A stretch of 40,533 nucleotides of DNA, from the NCBI GenBank assembly GCA_020445145.1, contig JAGRHC010000030.1, positions 1 to 40,533 of the forward strand. Direction: 5' to 3'. The position numbers and the translations under genes were made by a program. The notes beneath the pieces were generated by a model. That model worked only from the letters and a program-made list of their open reading frames with translations, was not told the origin of the DNA and made no database searches. The number at the start of each line of letters is the position of its first letter. Within the stretch, counting starts at the first letter, position 1. Positions 24,141-33,331 of the stretch are shown here, one piece after another. The DNA is from Alphaproteobacteria bacterium. GTDB lineage: Bacteria > Pseudomonadota > Alphaproteobacteria > Micavibrionales > Micavibrionaceae.

Positions 24141-25076
24141 CTAGATGAGGCAAAATGCCAACAGTGCGAGAAGCGCAAAGTCACGGTTGGATTTGAAGGT
24201 TTTCAGGGAGCTTTCCGGGTTGTCCGGGGTCCATGTTTTGAGTTGCCAGATCAGGTGGGCGGCTGCCGGAATGAGGAAGAGACCGGATTTTAGAGAGGAC
24301 TCACTATTAAGTAACATTGTTGCTATTAGCATTGTTATCAGGCTGAAGGCATAGAAGTGGGCGACCCAGTATTTGCTGTTGGCGCCGAATTTCAGGGCGG
24401 TGGATTTGATCCCGGCTAATGCGTCGTCTTCTTTGTCCTGGTGGGCGTAGATTGTGTCGTAGCCGATGGTCCAGAATATTCCAGATATATAGAGGAACAG
24501 AGCGGGGAGGGTGATGCTGCCGTTGATGGCACTCCAGCCCATGAGGGCGCCGAAGTTGAAGGTCAGGCCGAGAAACGCTTGTGGCCACCATGTGAATCGC
24601 TTCATGAGCGGGTAGGTGGCGATCAGAGGGAGGGTTGCTATGCCCAGAATGATTGTTGTTTTGTTGAATTGCAGAAGGATAACCAAGGATATTAGCAACA
24701 ATGTTGCTAAAAATACGGATGCTTGTTTCAGGGAAAGGGTTCCGGCGGCGAGCGGGCGTGAGCGGGTGCGTTCGACTTGTCGGTCGAGATCGCGATCCCA
24801 GATGTCGTTAATGACGCAACCTGCAGCGCGCATCAGGATTGCGCCTATGCCGAATAAGGCGAGTACGGTCCATTCCCATAGTTTCATGTTTGCAATGCCG
24901 CCGCTGGCGAGGGTTATGCTCCACCAGCCGGGAAGCAGGAGGAGCCAGATGCCGACGGGGCGATCGAGGCGGGCCAGAGCAACATAGGGGAGGAGGCTTT
25001 TGGGTAAAATGCGCTCGATCCAAATGATTCGCTTGATATCCGTATGGGGTTTCGTCACTTTAGGGGCACCATGCAT
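24141..25076 (-). CDS. ubiA: 4-hydroxybenzoate polyprenyltransferase UbiA
   Basis: This integral membrane enzyme joins 4-hydroxybenzoate to the polyprenyl diphosphate tail in ubiquinone synthesis. The 311-residue protein shows the first Asp-rich motif NDIWDRDLDRQVERTRSRP (90-108) and a second, YAHQDKEDDALAGIKSTA. It has the conserved ARLDRPVGIWLLLLPGWW near the N-terminus and about eight or nine hydrophobic helices. The frame stays open for 89 codons upstream, antisense to rsmE, but that sequence is not UbiA-like. ATG 25076 is chosen; a GTG six codons in is possible. No clear ribosome-binding site is seen. Its ATG abuts the rsmE ATG on the other strand within the palindrome ATGCAT. Confidence 0.93.
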   Translation of the reverse strand: MHGAPKVTKPHTDIKRIIWIERILPKSLLPYVALARLDRPVGIWLLLLPGWWSITLASGGIANMKLWEWTVLALFGIGAILMRAAGCVINDIWDRDLDRQVERTRSRPLAAGTLSLKQASVFLATLLLISLVILLQFNKTTIILGIATLPLIATYPLMKRFTWWPQAFLGLTFNFGALMGWSAINGSITLPALFLYISGIFWTIGYDTIYAHQDKEDDALAGIKSTALKFGANSKYWVAHFYAFSLITMLIATMLLNSESSLKSGLFLIPAAAHLIWQLKTWTPDNPESSLKTFKSNRDFALLALLAFCLI

Positions 25077-25820
25077 GAAGATGAACTCTATAAGGATATA
25101 TATAAGGACCCGCGCCTTTTTCTCAATGCGGGGTTTGAAAAAAATGTCGCGCTGGAGCTTTCGGCGGGGCAAGCTCATTACTTGAGGAATGTTCTGCGGC
25201 GCGAGGCGGGGAGTTTTGTGCGCGTGTTTAATGGCGTTGATGGTGAGTGGGCCGGGCGGCTTGAGGTTTTGGGTAAGCGTGGCGGTGTTGTCAGGCTGGA
25301 AAAACTGTTGAAGTCTCAGGGGGATGCGAAAGTCCGGGTTCATTTATTGTTTGCGCCGATCAAAAAGCAGCGCATGGATTTTCTGATTGAGAAGGCCGTT
25401 GAGCTTGGCGTCACGGATTTGCATCCGGTTTTGACGGCGCGGACTGAAAACAGGAAACTCAATATGGAGCGGTTTGAGGCGCAGGTGATTGAGGCTTCAG
25501 AGCAGTGCGAGCGTCTGGATGTTCCTGTTGTCCATGATTCTGTTTCTCTTGCCCAGGTCATTCGCGGGTGGAACGATGGGGATGTTTTGGCTGCTATAGA
25601 GCGGGTTCATGCTCCGGTTTTGCGTGAGGTTGTTGATGGAAAGGCGCCCGCTTATGCCTTTTTGATCGGGCCTGAGGGCGGGTTTGATGATTCGGAGAAA
25701 GTTTTTCTGGAAGAGGCGCCAAATGTGCAGGCGATCTCTCTTGGGGAGGCGGTCTTGAGGGCGGAGACAGCCTCAATAGCCTGTCTTGCCTATGTGGGTT
25801 TGGTGCAGGGCGGCGGATAG
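25071..25820 (+). CDS. rsmE: 16S rRNA (uracil(1498)-N3)-methyltransferase RsmE
   Basis: This SPOUT-class enzyme methylates N3 of U1498 in 16S rRNA of the assembled 30S subunit. The 249-residue protein has an N-terminal PUA-like region (PRLFLNAGFEKNVALELSAG, then HYLRNVLRREAGSFVRVFNG). The knotted SAM site contains KKQRMDFLIEKAVELGVT, AFLIGPEGGFDDSEK and LGEAVLRAETASIACL. An ATG nine codons upstream (25044) is in frame, but AGGGG close before ATG 25071 favours the shorter form. The gene lies head to head with ubiA, with no intergenic space. The oxidase cluster begins 116 bases downstream from its own probable promoter. Confidence 0.93.
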   Translation: MHEDELYKDIYKDPRLFLNAGFEKNVALELSAGQAHYLRNVLRREAGSFVRVFNGVDGEWAGRLEVLGKRGGVVRLEKLLKSQGDAKVRVHLLFAPIKKQRMDFLIEKAVELGVTDLHPVLTARTENRKLNMERFEAQVIEASEQCERLDVPVVHDSVSLAQVIRGWNDGDVLAAIERVHAPVLREVVDGKAPAYAFLIGPEGGFDDSEKVFLEEAPNVQAISLGEAVLRAETASIACLAYVGLVQGGG

Positions 25821-25845
25821 TTTTGAAAATACGCAGGTACACCTA

Positions 25846-25873
25846 TTCACATTTCAAATTCCGGTGATATATT
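25846..25873 (+). promoter_or_regulatory. Candidate promoter of the cytochrome oxidase cluster
   Basis: TTCACA and TATATT are separated by 16 bases, each matching five of six sigma-70 consensus positions. Transcription would begin near 25880, about 57 bases before ctaC. Confidence 0.5.
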
Positions 25874-25936
25874 CGTACCTTGGGCGTCCAGATTGAGATG
25901 CCGGGGCAGTCATTAACAAATATTATAAAAGTATAG

Positions 25937-26836
25937 ATGATGAACAAAAATTTCTTTTTTGCCTTATTCGCGGTGACGGCAGCCGCCTTTCTGTTCGGTG
26001 GTGCCGATGTTGCACTGGCGGACGGGGTTCCGCAGGATTATGCGATCGGGATGCAGGATGCTGCGTCGACATCGGCTGACCGGATCCATCAGTTTCATGA
26101 TTTGCTTCTTTATATTATTTCCGGGATTGTGGCTTTTGTCTTTGTTTTGCTTCTGATTGTGATGCTGTGGTTTAACGCGAAAGCTAATCCGACGCCCTCC
26201 AAGGTTACGCATAATGTGCTTCTGGAAGTGGTCTGGACGGTTATTCCGGTTGTGATCCTGATTGTGATTGCTGTTCCTTCTTTCAAGTTGCTTTATGCGA
26301 ATGACAAGCTGGCTGATCCTGAGATGACGATCAAGGCGACGGGGCATCAGTGGTACTGGGACTATGAGTATCCAGATCAAGAGGGGATTGCTTTTACATC
26401 TTTGATGGTGCCGGAAGGTGAGTTGAAGCCGGGGCAAGAGCGTTTGCTTTCGACGGATAATCCTGTTGTTTTGCCGGTTGACACAAATATTGCCATTTTG
26501 ACCGCTTCGGCGGATGTGATCCATTCCTGGGCTATTCCGGCTTTTGGGGTGAAGATTGATGCGGTGCCGGGGCGGACGAACGAAACATGGTTCCGAATCA
26601 CTGAGCCGGGCGTTTATTACGGTCAGTGTTCTGAGATTTGCGGGAAGAATCACGCTTATATGCCGATTGAAATCCATGCTGTGAGCAAAGAAGAATTTGC
26701 TGCCTGGGTACAAGAGGCCAAGGTCAAGTTTGCTTCCGGGGAGCGTTCGATTGATAAGGCTCTGCGGTTTGCTGGTCAGGATGATAGTGCTGCTGCTGTG
26801 AAAACGGCTTCTAGCTTTGCACCTGCTGCGGAATAA
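25937..26836 (+). CDS. ctaC: Cytochrome c oxidase subunit II
   Basis: This subunit receives electrons from cytochrome c through the dinuclear CuA centre. The 299-residue protein has an N-terminal signal-like helix (about 1-28) and two transmembrane helices (about 55-80 and 95-120). GHQWYWDYEYPD is the aromatic electron-entry patch. The CuA ligands are complete: His196 in VIHSWAIPAFG, then Cys231, Glu233, Cys235, His239 and Met242 in YYGQCSEICGKNHAYMPIE. The gene starts with two consecutive ATG codons and a poor ribosome-binding site. It opens the cluster ctaC-ctaD-ctaB-ctaF, with 27 bases before ctaD. Confidence 0.97.
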   Translation: MMNKNFFFALFAVTAAAFLFGGADVALADGVPQDYAIGMQDAASTSADRIHQFHDLLLYIISGIVAFVFVLLLIVMLWFNAKANPTPSKVTHNVLLEVVWTVIPVVILIVIAVPSFKLLYANDKLADPEMTIKATGHQWYWDYEYPDQEGIAFTSLMVPEGELKPGQERLLSTDNPVVLPVDTNIAILTASADVIHSWAIPAFGVKIDAVPGRTNETWFRITEPGVYYGQCSEICGKNHAYMPIEIHAVSKEEFAAWVQEAKVKFASGERSIDKALRFAGQDDSAAAVKTASSFAPAAE

Positions 26837-28456
<1,620 letters not shown>

Positions 28457-28459
28457 GTC

Positions 28460-29368
28460 ATGTCTGAGGTTATGCGCGATATGTTTTATGCCGGGGCTCC
28501 TGTTTTTGAGTCCCGGGTGAGTGATTATATTGCGCTGCTTAAGCCTCGTGTGATGAGCCTTGTCGTTTTTACCGGTTTTGCCGGCATGTGGGCGGCGCCT
28601 GGTTCGGATCACCTGCATCCTGCTCTCATGGTTATCGCGATGTTTTGTCTGGCGGTGAATGCCGGTGCGGCTGGCGCGATCAATATGTGGTATGACCGGG
28701 ATATTGATGCGGTTATGAAGCGCACTCAAAATCGTCCTTTGCCAATGGGGCGCATTGATCCGGCGGAGGCTCTGGCTTTTGGTCTTGTTCTATCTGTTTT
28801 TTCAGTGATGGTTATGGGGCTTGCGCTCAACTGGATGGCGGCAGGGCTTCTGGCGTTTGCAAATTTCTTTTATGTGGTGGTCTATACGATGGGGCTTAAA
28901 CGTCGTACGCCACAGAATATTGTTATTGGCGGCGCTGCTGGCGCTTTTCCACCCTTGATTGGCTGGGCTGCGGTGACGGGGGATGTTAGCGCTGCGAGTT
29001 TGATTCTGTTTGCGATTATTTTTTTCTGGACGCCGCCGCATTTTTGGGCGCTTTCGCTTTTTGCAAATAGTGATTACCGCCGGGCCGGTATTCCGATGCT
29101 TCCTGTGGTGGCCGGAGAGGCCGCAACAAAGCGGCAGATGCTTGCTTATACGCTTGTGTTGTTGCCCATTACCCTGTTGCCTTGGTTGATGGGGTTCTCG
29201 GGGGTGCTTTATGGCGGTTTTGCTTTGGTTTTGAGCGGTTTTTTTGTGGTGAGTGCCCTTAAGGTTTTGCGTTCTGATGATCTGAAGTCGGCTCGATTGA
29301 TGTTCGGGTACTCGGTGTTTTATCTTTTTGCATTGTTTCTGGCGGTGATTGTCGATGCCGCACGGTGA
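28460..29368 (+). CDS. ctaB: Protoheme IX farnesyltransferase (heme O synthase)
   Basis: This membrane prenyltransferase adds a farnesyl group to heme b to make heme O, the precursor of the heme a used by the oxidase encoded upstream. The 302-residue protein belongs to the UbiA superfamily and carries the CtaB/CyoE motif NMWYDRDIDAVMKRTQNRPL. It also has FFWTPPHFWALSLF and YRRAGIPMLPVVAG, which are diagnostic for heme O synthases. Multiple hydrophobic helices are present. It starts three bases after ctaD, and its last 14 bases overlap the small ctaF-like gene. No ctaA (heme A synthase) is in this window. Confidence 0.96.
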   Translation: MSEVMRDMFYAGAPVFESRVSDYIALLKPRVMSLVVFTGFAGMWAAPGSDHLHPALMVIAMFCLAVNAGAAGAINMWYDRDIDAVMKRTQNRPLPMGRIDPAEALAFGLVLSVFSVMVMGLALNWMAAGLLAFANFFYVVVYTMGLKRRTPQNIVIGGAAGAFPPLIGWAAVTGDVSAASLILFAIIFFWTPPHFWALSLFANSDYRRAGIPMLPVVAGEAATKRQMLAYTLVLLPITLLPWLMGFSGVLYGGFALVLSGFFVVSALKVLRSDDLKSARLMFGYSVFYLFALFLAVIVDAAR

Positions 29369-29474
29369 TCTTCACAAGACAAAACTTAAGAAGAATCTGG
29401 CGGTTCTCGCGGCTATTTTCGGGTTGTGTGTGCTGATTTGGGGAATCACAATCCTTAAGATGAGCGGTTCCTGA
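29355..29474 (+). CDS. Small CtaF/CoxF-like single-helix protein
   Basis: This 39-residue protein starts with a charged segment MPHGDLHKTKLKKN followed by one transmembrane helix (about 15-35) ending ILKMSGS. Very short proteins of this design are commonly found between ctaB and ctaG in alphaproteobacterial oxidase clusters and are annotated CoxF/CtaF; their function is not established. Position, direction, overlap with the 3' end of ctaB by 14 bases, and the basic-then-hydrophobic layout support the call. Assignment rests on context and layout, not on a catalytic motif. Confidence 0.7.
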   Translation: MPHGDLHKTKLKKNLAVLAAIFGLCVLIWGITILKMSGS

Positions 29475-29567
29475 TCTTCCGTTTTTGGCCTTTTAACAGA
29501 ACGTTTTGATTTCGTTCTTAAAATGCTGTAATCTGAACGCGTTGTATTTTTTGCTGGAGTTTTTCCG

Positions 29568-30152
29568 ATGACTTTTCCTGTTCGTGTAGTTTTTGCGGTT
29601 TTGCTTGGTTTTGGGGTGGCTGCCGGGTCGGTTGGTGCTTATGCCCAGAGTGCTAATTCCGGTTTTTGCGGTGATGCAACGGGCGGTACCGTCACTCCTG
29701 AGGAAAGGGGGTATTGTGATATTTACCAGCGCCAGATTTCTTTCCGCAGTAAGACAAAGGCGTTTCGCGATTCTTTGGATAAGCGCCGTGTGGCTTATGA
29801 GGAGGAGCATTTTAAGGCTATTGAGAAATATAGATCGGATTTAGAAAAAATCTATCAGGATGAGCGTGATGCCTATCAGGATGAGGTCAATAATGTTGAT
29901 GCCGATGCTGATGTTGAGATCGATGTTGCGGCTCAGCAAGAGGCGGCTGCTAAAAACGCGGCGGCTGTTGCCGGTGAACCTCAGGGTGATGAGGCTGTTT
30001 CGACCGATGATGCCGATAGTGAGGGTGCCGAAGGGGAGGCTGAAGAGGGTGATCAGCAAGTTTTGAAAGAGAAGCTTGTTCCGTCAGATCCTGATGCCGC
30101 GGACGGTGTTCCTACGAAAATTATTATGCCTGAGGATGCCCCTCCGTTTTAA
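29568..30152 (+). CDS. Exported acidic protein of unknown function in the ctaG position
   Basis: I do not recognise this 194-residue protein. It has a signal peptide (about 1-26, ending GAYA). Two cysteines follow (34 and 50, in SGFCGDATGG and ERGYCDIYQ), then a charged helical region likely to form a coiled coil (about 52-110), and a strongly acidic, alanine-rich, low-complexity tail (about 110-170) ending KIIMPEDAPPF. GGAG lies 9 bases before the ATG. It occupies the slot between the ctaF-like gene and ctaE, where ctaG (Cox11 copper chaperone) normally lies. It has neither the Cox11 membrane anchor nor its CFCF copper motif, so it is not a divergent ctaG. It may still serve the oxidase (inference from position only). 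Confidence 0.8.
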   Translation: MTFPVRVVFAVLLGFGVAAGSVGAYAQSANSGFCGDATGGTVTPEERGYCDIYQRQISFRSKTKAFRDSLDKRRVAYEEEHFKAIEKYRSDLEKIYQDERDAYQDEVNNVDADADVEIDVAAQQEAAAKNAAAVAGEPQGDEAVSTDDADSEGAEGEAEEGDQQVLKEKLVPSDPDAADGVPTKIIMPEDAPPF

Positions 30153-30191
30153 TGGTGGGGTTTCGGCTCTTTGCCATTTGAAGGAAATGAG

Positions 30192-30226
30192 GACTTCGCC
30201 GGTATTCTATCTGTACGAAGTCTTTT
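30192..30226 (+). terminator. Weak terminator candidate before ctaE
   Basis: GACTTCG (30192-30198) and CGAAGTC (30216-30222) pair around a 17-base loop and are followed by TTTT. The long loop and short T run make it uncertain; if functional it would separate ctaE from the upstream genes. Confidence 0.35.
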
Positions 30227-30285
30227 GATTCCTTTATAAAATTAGTTTTGGATTTATTTATTACATCGGGAAATCATTATTTATC

Positions 30286-31176
30286 ATGGCCGGACATATA
30301 GAATACAGCACCACTGGAAAACCTCACCCTTACCATCTTGTGCGCCCGAGTATCTGGCCGTTGGCCGGTTCTTTGGCGGGCGGTTTGCTGGCCGTTGGTG
30401 CCTTGATGTATTTGCATGATGTTTCTTTGTTTGCTGATCCCGAGAAAGGTGTTGCCGGTTATAAAGTTGGTTTGAACGGTGTTTATCTTGGACTTTTGGC
30501 TGTATTACTGGTCATGTTTGGCTGGTGGAAAGATGTGATATATGAGTCCGTTAAAGAGCGTGCTCATACACCGATTGCGGCGATTGGTCTGCGTTACGGG
30601 ATGTCGCTTTTTATCGCTTCGGAAGTTATGTTTTTTGTGGCTTTCTTCTGGGCGTTTTTTAATGCGGCTTTTTTCCCGGGTGAGCAGATCGGTTATGTCT
30701 GGCCACCTGCGAATATTCATACGGTGGACCCGTTTGATTTGCCTTTTTTGATGACCATGATTCTTTTGCTTTCCGGTTGTACGGTAACATGGGCTCACCA
30801 TGCGATTCTGTCGGGGAACAATAAGGATGCTGTCACGGCTCTCGGGGTTACGGTTTTTCTTGGTGTGGTCTTCCTGTGCTTTCAGGTTTATGAGTATGCT
30901 CATGCGCATTTTGGGTTTACAGAGGGGATTTATCCTTCAGCGTTCTATATGGCGACAGGGTTCCACGGGTTCCATGTGTTTGTCGGAACGATTTTCCTCT
31001 TTGTTTGCTGGATCCGTGCAATGAAGGGGCATTTTACGCCGGAGCGCCATTTCGGTTTTGAAGCGGCTGCGTGGTACTGGCATTTTGTTGACGTGGTCTG
31101 GCTGTTCCTTTTTGTCGCCATTTACTGGTGGGGGAATATGGTCGGCATGGATTTGAGTGCGCTGCATAAGCCTTAA
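30286..31176 (+). CDS. ctaE: Cytochrome c oxidase subunit III
   Basis: Subunit III is a seven-helix membrane protein that stabilises the oxidase and binds structural lipids. The 296-residue protein begins with the typical HPYHLVRPSIWPL and has the family stretches RYGMSLFIASEVMFFVAFFW and TVTWAHHAILSGN. It continues with TGFHGFHVFVGTIFLFVCW and a C-terminal HFGFEAAAWYWHFVDVVWLF. The length matches the aa3 family. The 133-base gap upstream contains a weak hairpin, so ctaE may have its own promoter. The downstream genes (small protein, DUF983, SURF1) follow closely. Confidence 0.97.
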   Translation: MAGHIEYSTTGKPHPYHLVRPSIWPLAGSLAGGLLAVGALMYLHDVSLFADPEKGVAGYKVGLNGVYLGLLAVLLVMFGWWKDVIYESVKERAHTPIAAIGLRYGMSLFIASEVMFFVAFFWAFFNAAFFPGEQIGYVWPPANIHTVDPFDLPFLMTMILLLSGCTVTWAHHAILSGNNKDAVTALGVTVFLGVVFLCFQVYEYAHAHFGFTEGIYPSAFYMATGFHGFHVFVGTIFLFVCWIRAMKGHFTPERHFGFEAAAWYWHFVDVVWLFLFVAIYWWGNMVGMDLSALHKP

Positions 31177-31235
31177 TCCTGGCTTTTTCCGGCAGCAGGG
31201 CTCTTTATTTTTGCTCTTGTTGTTGGAGTAGCCTA

Positions 31236-31433
31236 ATGTCTGAAAACTTGAACGTCTTTAATATTCTGGCTGCCGGTAGCGGTTTGGTGTGTTTGGCCGG
31301 TACTGGAAGTTTACTTGTTTCTCCTACGCTTACCGGTTTGCTGGTTACGGCGGCTTCTCTGGTTACTTATTGTGGGTCGAGGCAAATCGGTATTTATTAT
31401 CAAGGCTCTTCTTTTGATGATCACAGTCTTTAA
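31236..31433 (+). CDS. Small hydrophobic protein of unknown function
   Basis: This 65-residue protein is not recognised. After a short polar start (MSENLNVFN) it has two adjacent hydrophobic segments (about 9-28 and 31-45), then a polar tail GSRQIGIYYQGSSFDDHSL. It is probably an inner-membrane hairpin protein. GGAG lies 7-8 bases before the ATG, and the gene sits 59 bases after ctaE and 8 bases before the DUF983 gene on the same strand. Its place inside the oxidase assembly cluster suggests a link to the oxidase, but nothing in the sequence shows it. Confidence 0.65.
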   Translation: MSENLNVFNILAAGSGLVCLAGTGSLLVSPTLTGLLVTAASLVTYCGSRQIGIYYQGSSFDDHSL

Positions 31434-31441
31434 TGTAGAAT

Positions 31442-31801
31442 ATGATTTTGGATAGCGATACACTGGTTAAGGCCATGCGATGTAAGTGTCCGCGTTGCGG
31501 GGAGGGGGATTTGTATGTTCCCGGGGTGAGCATGACTTTGCGTGAAAAATGCTCTTCTTGCGGTCTGGATTTTTCAAAGAATGACAGTGCTGACGGGCCA
31601 GCGGTTTTCCTAATTTTTATTTTGGGTTTTTTGCTTGTTCCGTTGGCACTGGTGGTTGATTCGGTTTTTTCGCCGCCGCTTTGGGTTCATGCTGTGCTTT
31701 GGAGTGTTGTGGCTTTGGGCATGACGCTCGGTGCGCTTCGGCCTCTTAAATCCTATATTATTGCTCTTCAGTACAAGCATCGTCCCGGGGATTGGGAATG
31801 A
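31442..31801 (+). CDS. DUF983 family membrane protein
   Basis: The 119-residue protein has a zinc-ribbon-like N-terminus, CPRCGEGDLYVPG and CSSCGLDFSKND (Cys16/19 and Cys37/40, with an extra Cys14). Two transmembrane helices follow (about 55-75 and 80-100). DUF983 proteins are conserved in alphaproteobacteria and typically lie between ctaE and the SURF1 gene, as here; their biochemical role is unknown. The stop codon overlaps the SURF1 start in ATGA, so the two are translationally coupled, fitting a role in oxidase assembly. Confidence 0.9.
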   Translation: MILDSDTLVKAMRCKCPRCGEGDLYVPGVSMTLREKCSSCGLDFSKNDSADGPAVFLIFILGFLLVPLALVVDSVFSPPLWVHAVLWSVVALGMTLGALRPLKSYIIALQYKHRPGDWE

Positions 31802-32508
31802 CAGGTTTGCGGCGTCCGCCTTTTTGGGCCAGTGTGTTTGCGCTAATGAGTGTTTTGATTCTCTGTGGGCTCGGGACGTGGCAACTTTATCGCCTTTCTT
31901 GGAAAACGGGGCTTTTGGCGCAAATCGAACAGGCTTATGACGTTGATGCGCGTATTATCCCTCTTCATGTAAAAGACTTTTCCTCTGACCTTTTATTGAA
32001 GCGCGGATATCTTGATGGGCGGTTTGTCTATGATAAGACGATTCGAATCGGACCCAGAACCCGGGATGGGGCAGTCGGTGTCCATCTGCTGACGCCATTT
32101 TATGTTCCGGGGGAGGATGTCTATATCCTCGTTAATCGAGGCTGGGTTGCTTTGGATGCCAAAGATGAAGATATACGTGCGGATGAGATTCAGGGGGCAG
32201 TGAGGCTTGTGGGGGCGCTGCGTCAGCCGCTTCATGAGAATGCGTTTGTTCCTGATAATGTTCCTGCAAAGGGGCAGTGGTACAGGATGGATCTTGCTCA
32301 AATGTCAAATTATGCAGGGTTGCCGTTTGCACAGAATGCAGTTTTTTATGTTGAGGGGTGTGACGGTTGCCACGGGGGGCAGTTTGTACATGCCGTGTCT
32401 TCAAAACTGGAGTTGCCGAACAATCATTTGCAGTACGCGATCTTCTGGTTTTCTATGGCTGGCGTTCTTGTCGGCGTTTTTGCGGTGCGTTTCCTTCGTA
32501 ACGTGTGA
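31798..32508 (+). CDS. SURF1 family cytochrome oxidase assembly protein
   Basis: SURF1 (Shy1) assists insertion of heme a3 into subunit I. The 236-residue protein has an N-terminal transmembrane helix carrying the family signature LCGLGTWQLYRLSWK. A periplasmic domain contains GPRTRDGAVGVHLLTPFYV and VNRGWVALD, and a second helix near the C-terminus contains NNHLQYAIFWFSMAG. All are diagnostic. The ATG overlaps the DUF983 stop codon. A TTG two codons earlier is in frame but unnecessary. It is the last gene of the oxidase cluster. Confidence 0.95.
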   Translation: MTGLRRPPFWASVFALMSVLILCGLGTWQLYRLSWKTGLLAQIEQAYDVDARIIPLHVKDFSSDLLLKRGYLDGRFVYDKTIRIGPRTRDGAVGVHLLTPFYVPGEDVYILVNRGWVALDAKDEDIRADEIQGAVRLVGALRQPLHENAFVPDNVPAKGQWYRMDLAQMSNYAGLPFAQNAVFYVEGCDGCHGGQFVHAVSSKLELPNNHLQYAIFWFSMAGVLVGVFAVRFLRNV

Positions 32509-32615
32509 TCGCATTTCAAGTGTGGATTGATTAAGTCTTACGAGTTTTTTGGGTTTCAGTGCCGGATTGTCTTCGCTAGTATCATCTCATGGAATTTTAG
32601 ATTAGGAAAAGGACT

Positions 32616-33146
32616 ATGGCGGATAAGAGTTTTTCCCTACGTTGTCTTTTGGGTGCGGTTTTCGCTCTGTTTGCATTTGTGCCGTCTTACGCGCATGCGG
32701 ATGCTCCGAAAAAGATTGGTCAATACGGTGATTGGGCCGGCTACGTCTTGTTTGAAGACGGTAAGCAGGTTTGTTATATGGTGAGCCAGCCTGTGAAGGC
32801 AGAGGGCAAGTATAGCAGCCGGGGCGATGTGTTTATTCTGGTTACACATAGGCCGGCAGAAAACACACGTGACGTTTTTAGCTACATCGCAGGATATAGT
32901 TACAAGCCTGGCAGTGATGCCAGTGTGACGATTGACGGGCGTGAGTATGTTTTGTTTACGCAGGGCGATACGGCGTGGGCGCCTGATGCTGCTGCGGATC
33001 ACAAGCTTTCTCAGGCAATTATGAATGGTTCCAAGATGGTTGTTAAGGGGACCTCTACGCGAGGGACATTGACAACGGATACATATAGTCTAAAAGGGTC
33101 TACCGCAGCTCATAAGGCAATTTCAAAGGAATGCGGTATACGCTGA
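32616..33146 (+). CDS. Invasion associated locus B (IalB) family protein
   Basis: The 176-residue exported protein has a signal peptide (about 1-28, ending YAHA) and the IalB-type fold: IGQYGDWAGYVLFEDGKQVCYMV, then RGDVFILVTHRPAENTRDVF, and a Phe-to-Cys conversion-like C-terminus KAISKECGIR. Cys53 and Cys173 are the only cysteines in the mature part and probably form a disulfide. IalB-like proteins are widespread periplasmic proteins in alphaproteobacteria; the name comes from Bartonella, and invasion is not implied here. AAGG lies close before the ATG. It stands 107 bases after the SURF1 gene and may be an independent unit. Confidence 0.88.
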   Translation: MADKSFSLRCLLGAVFALFAFVPSYAHADAPKKIGQYGDWAGYVLFEDGKQVCYMVSQPVKAEGKYSSRGDVFILVTHRPAENTRDVFSYIAGYSYKPGSDASVTIDGREYVLFTQGDTAWAPDAAADHKLSQAIMNGSKMVVKGTSTRGTLTTDTYSLKGSTAAHKAISKECGIR

Positions 33147-33331
33147 GTTTTTTGAGTAGGGCAGTAATAAATTTATATGGTCAGGCAGTAACGAATAATT
33201 AATCATTTGAATTTTAAACTTGTTAGACGGCATCCCTTTTCTTTGGATTGCTCTGTTCATTCCTAGGACTAGCCGTTTTCTTGCTCGTGTTTTTCTGTCA
33301 TTTTCGTGACGTTCTATGGAGAAAGAAGCTT

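Noticed and set aside
25077..25343. N-terminal extension of ubiA by 89 codons
   Set aside because: It is antisense to rsmE and not UbiA-like; the family N-terminus begins after ATG 25076.
29568..30152. Reading the gene before ctaE as a divergent ctaG (Cox11)
   Set aside because: It has a cleavable signal peptide and an acidic tail, and lacks the single membrane anchor, the beta-rich domain and the CFCF copper motif.
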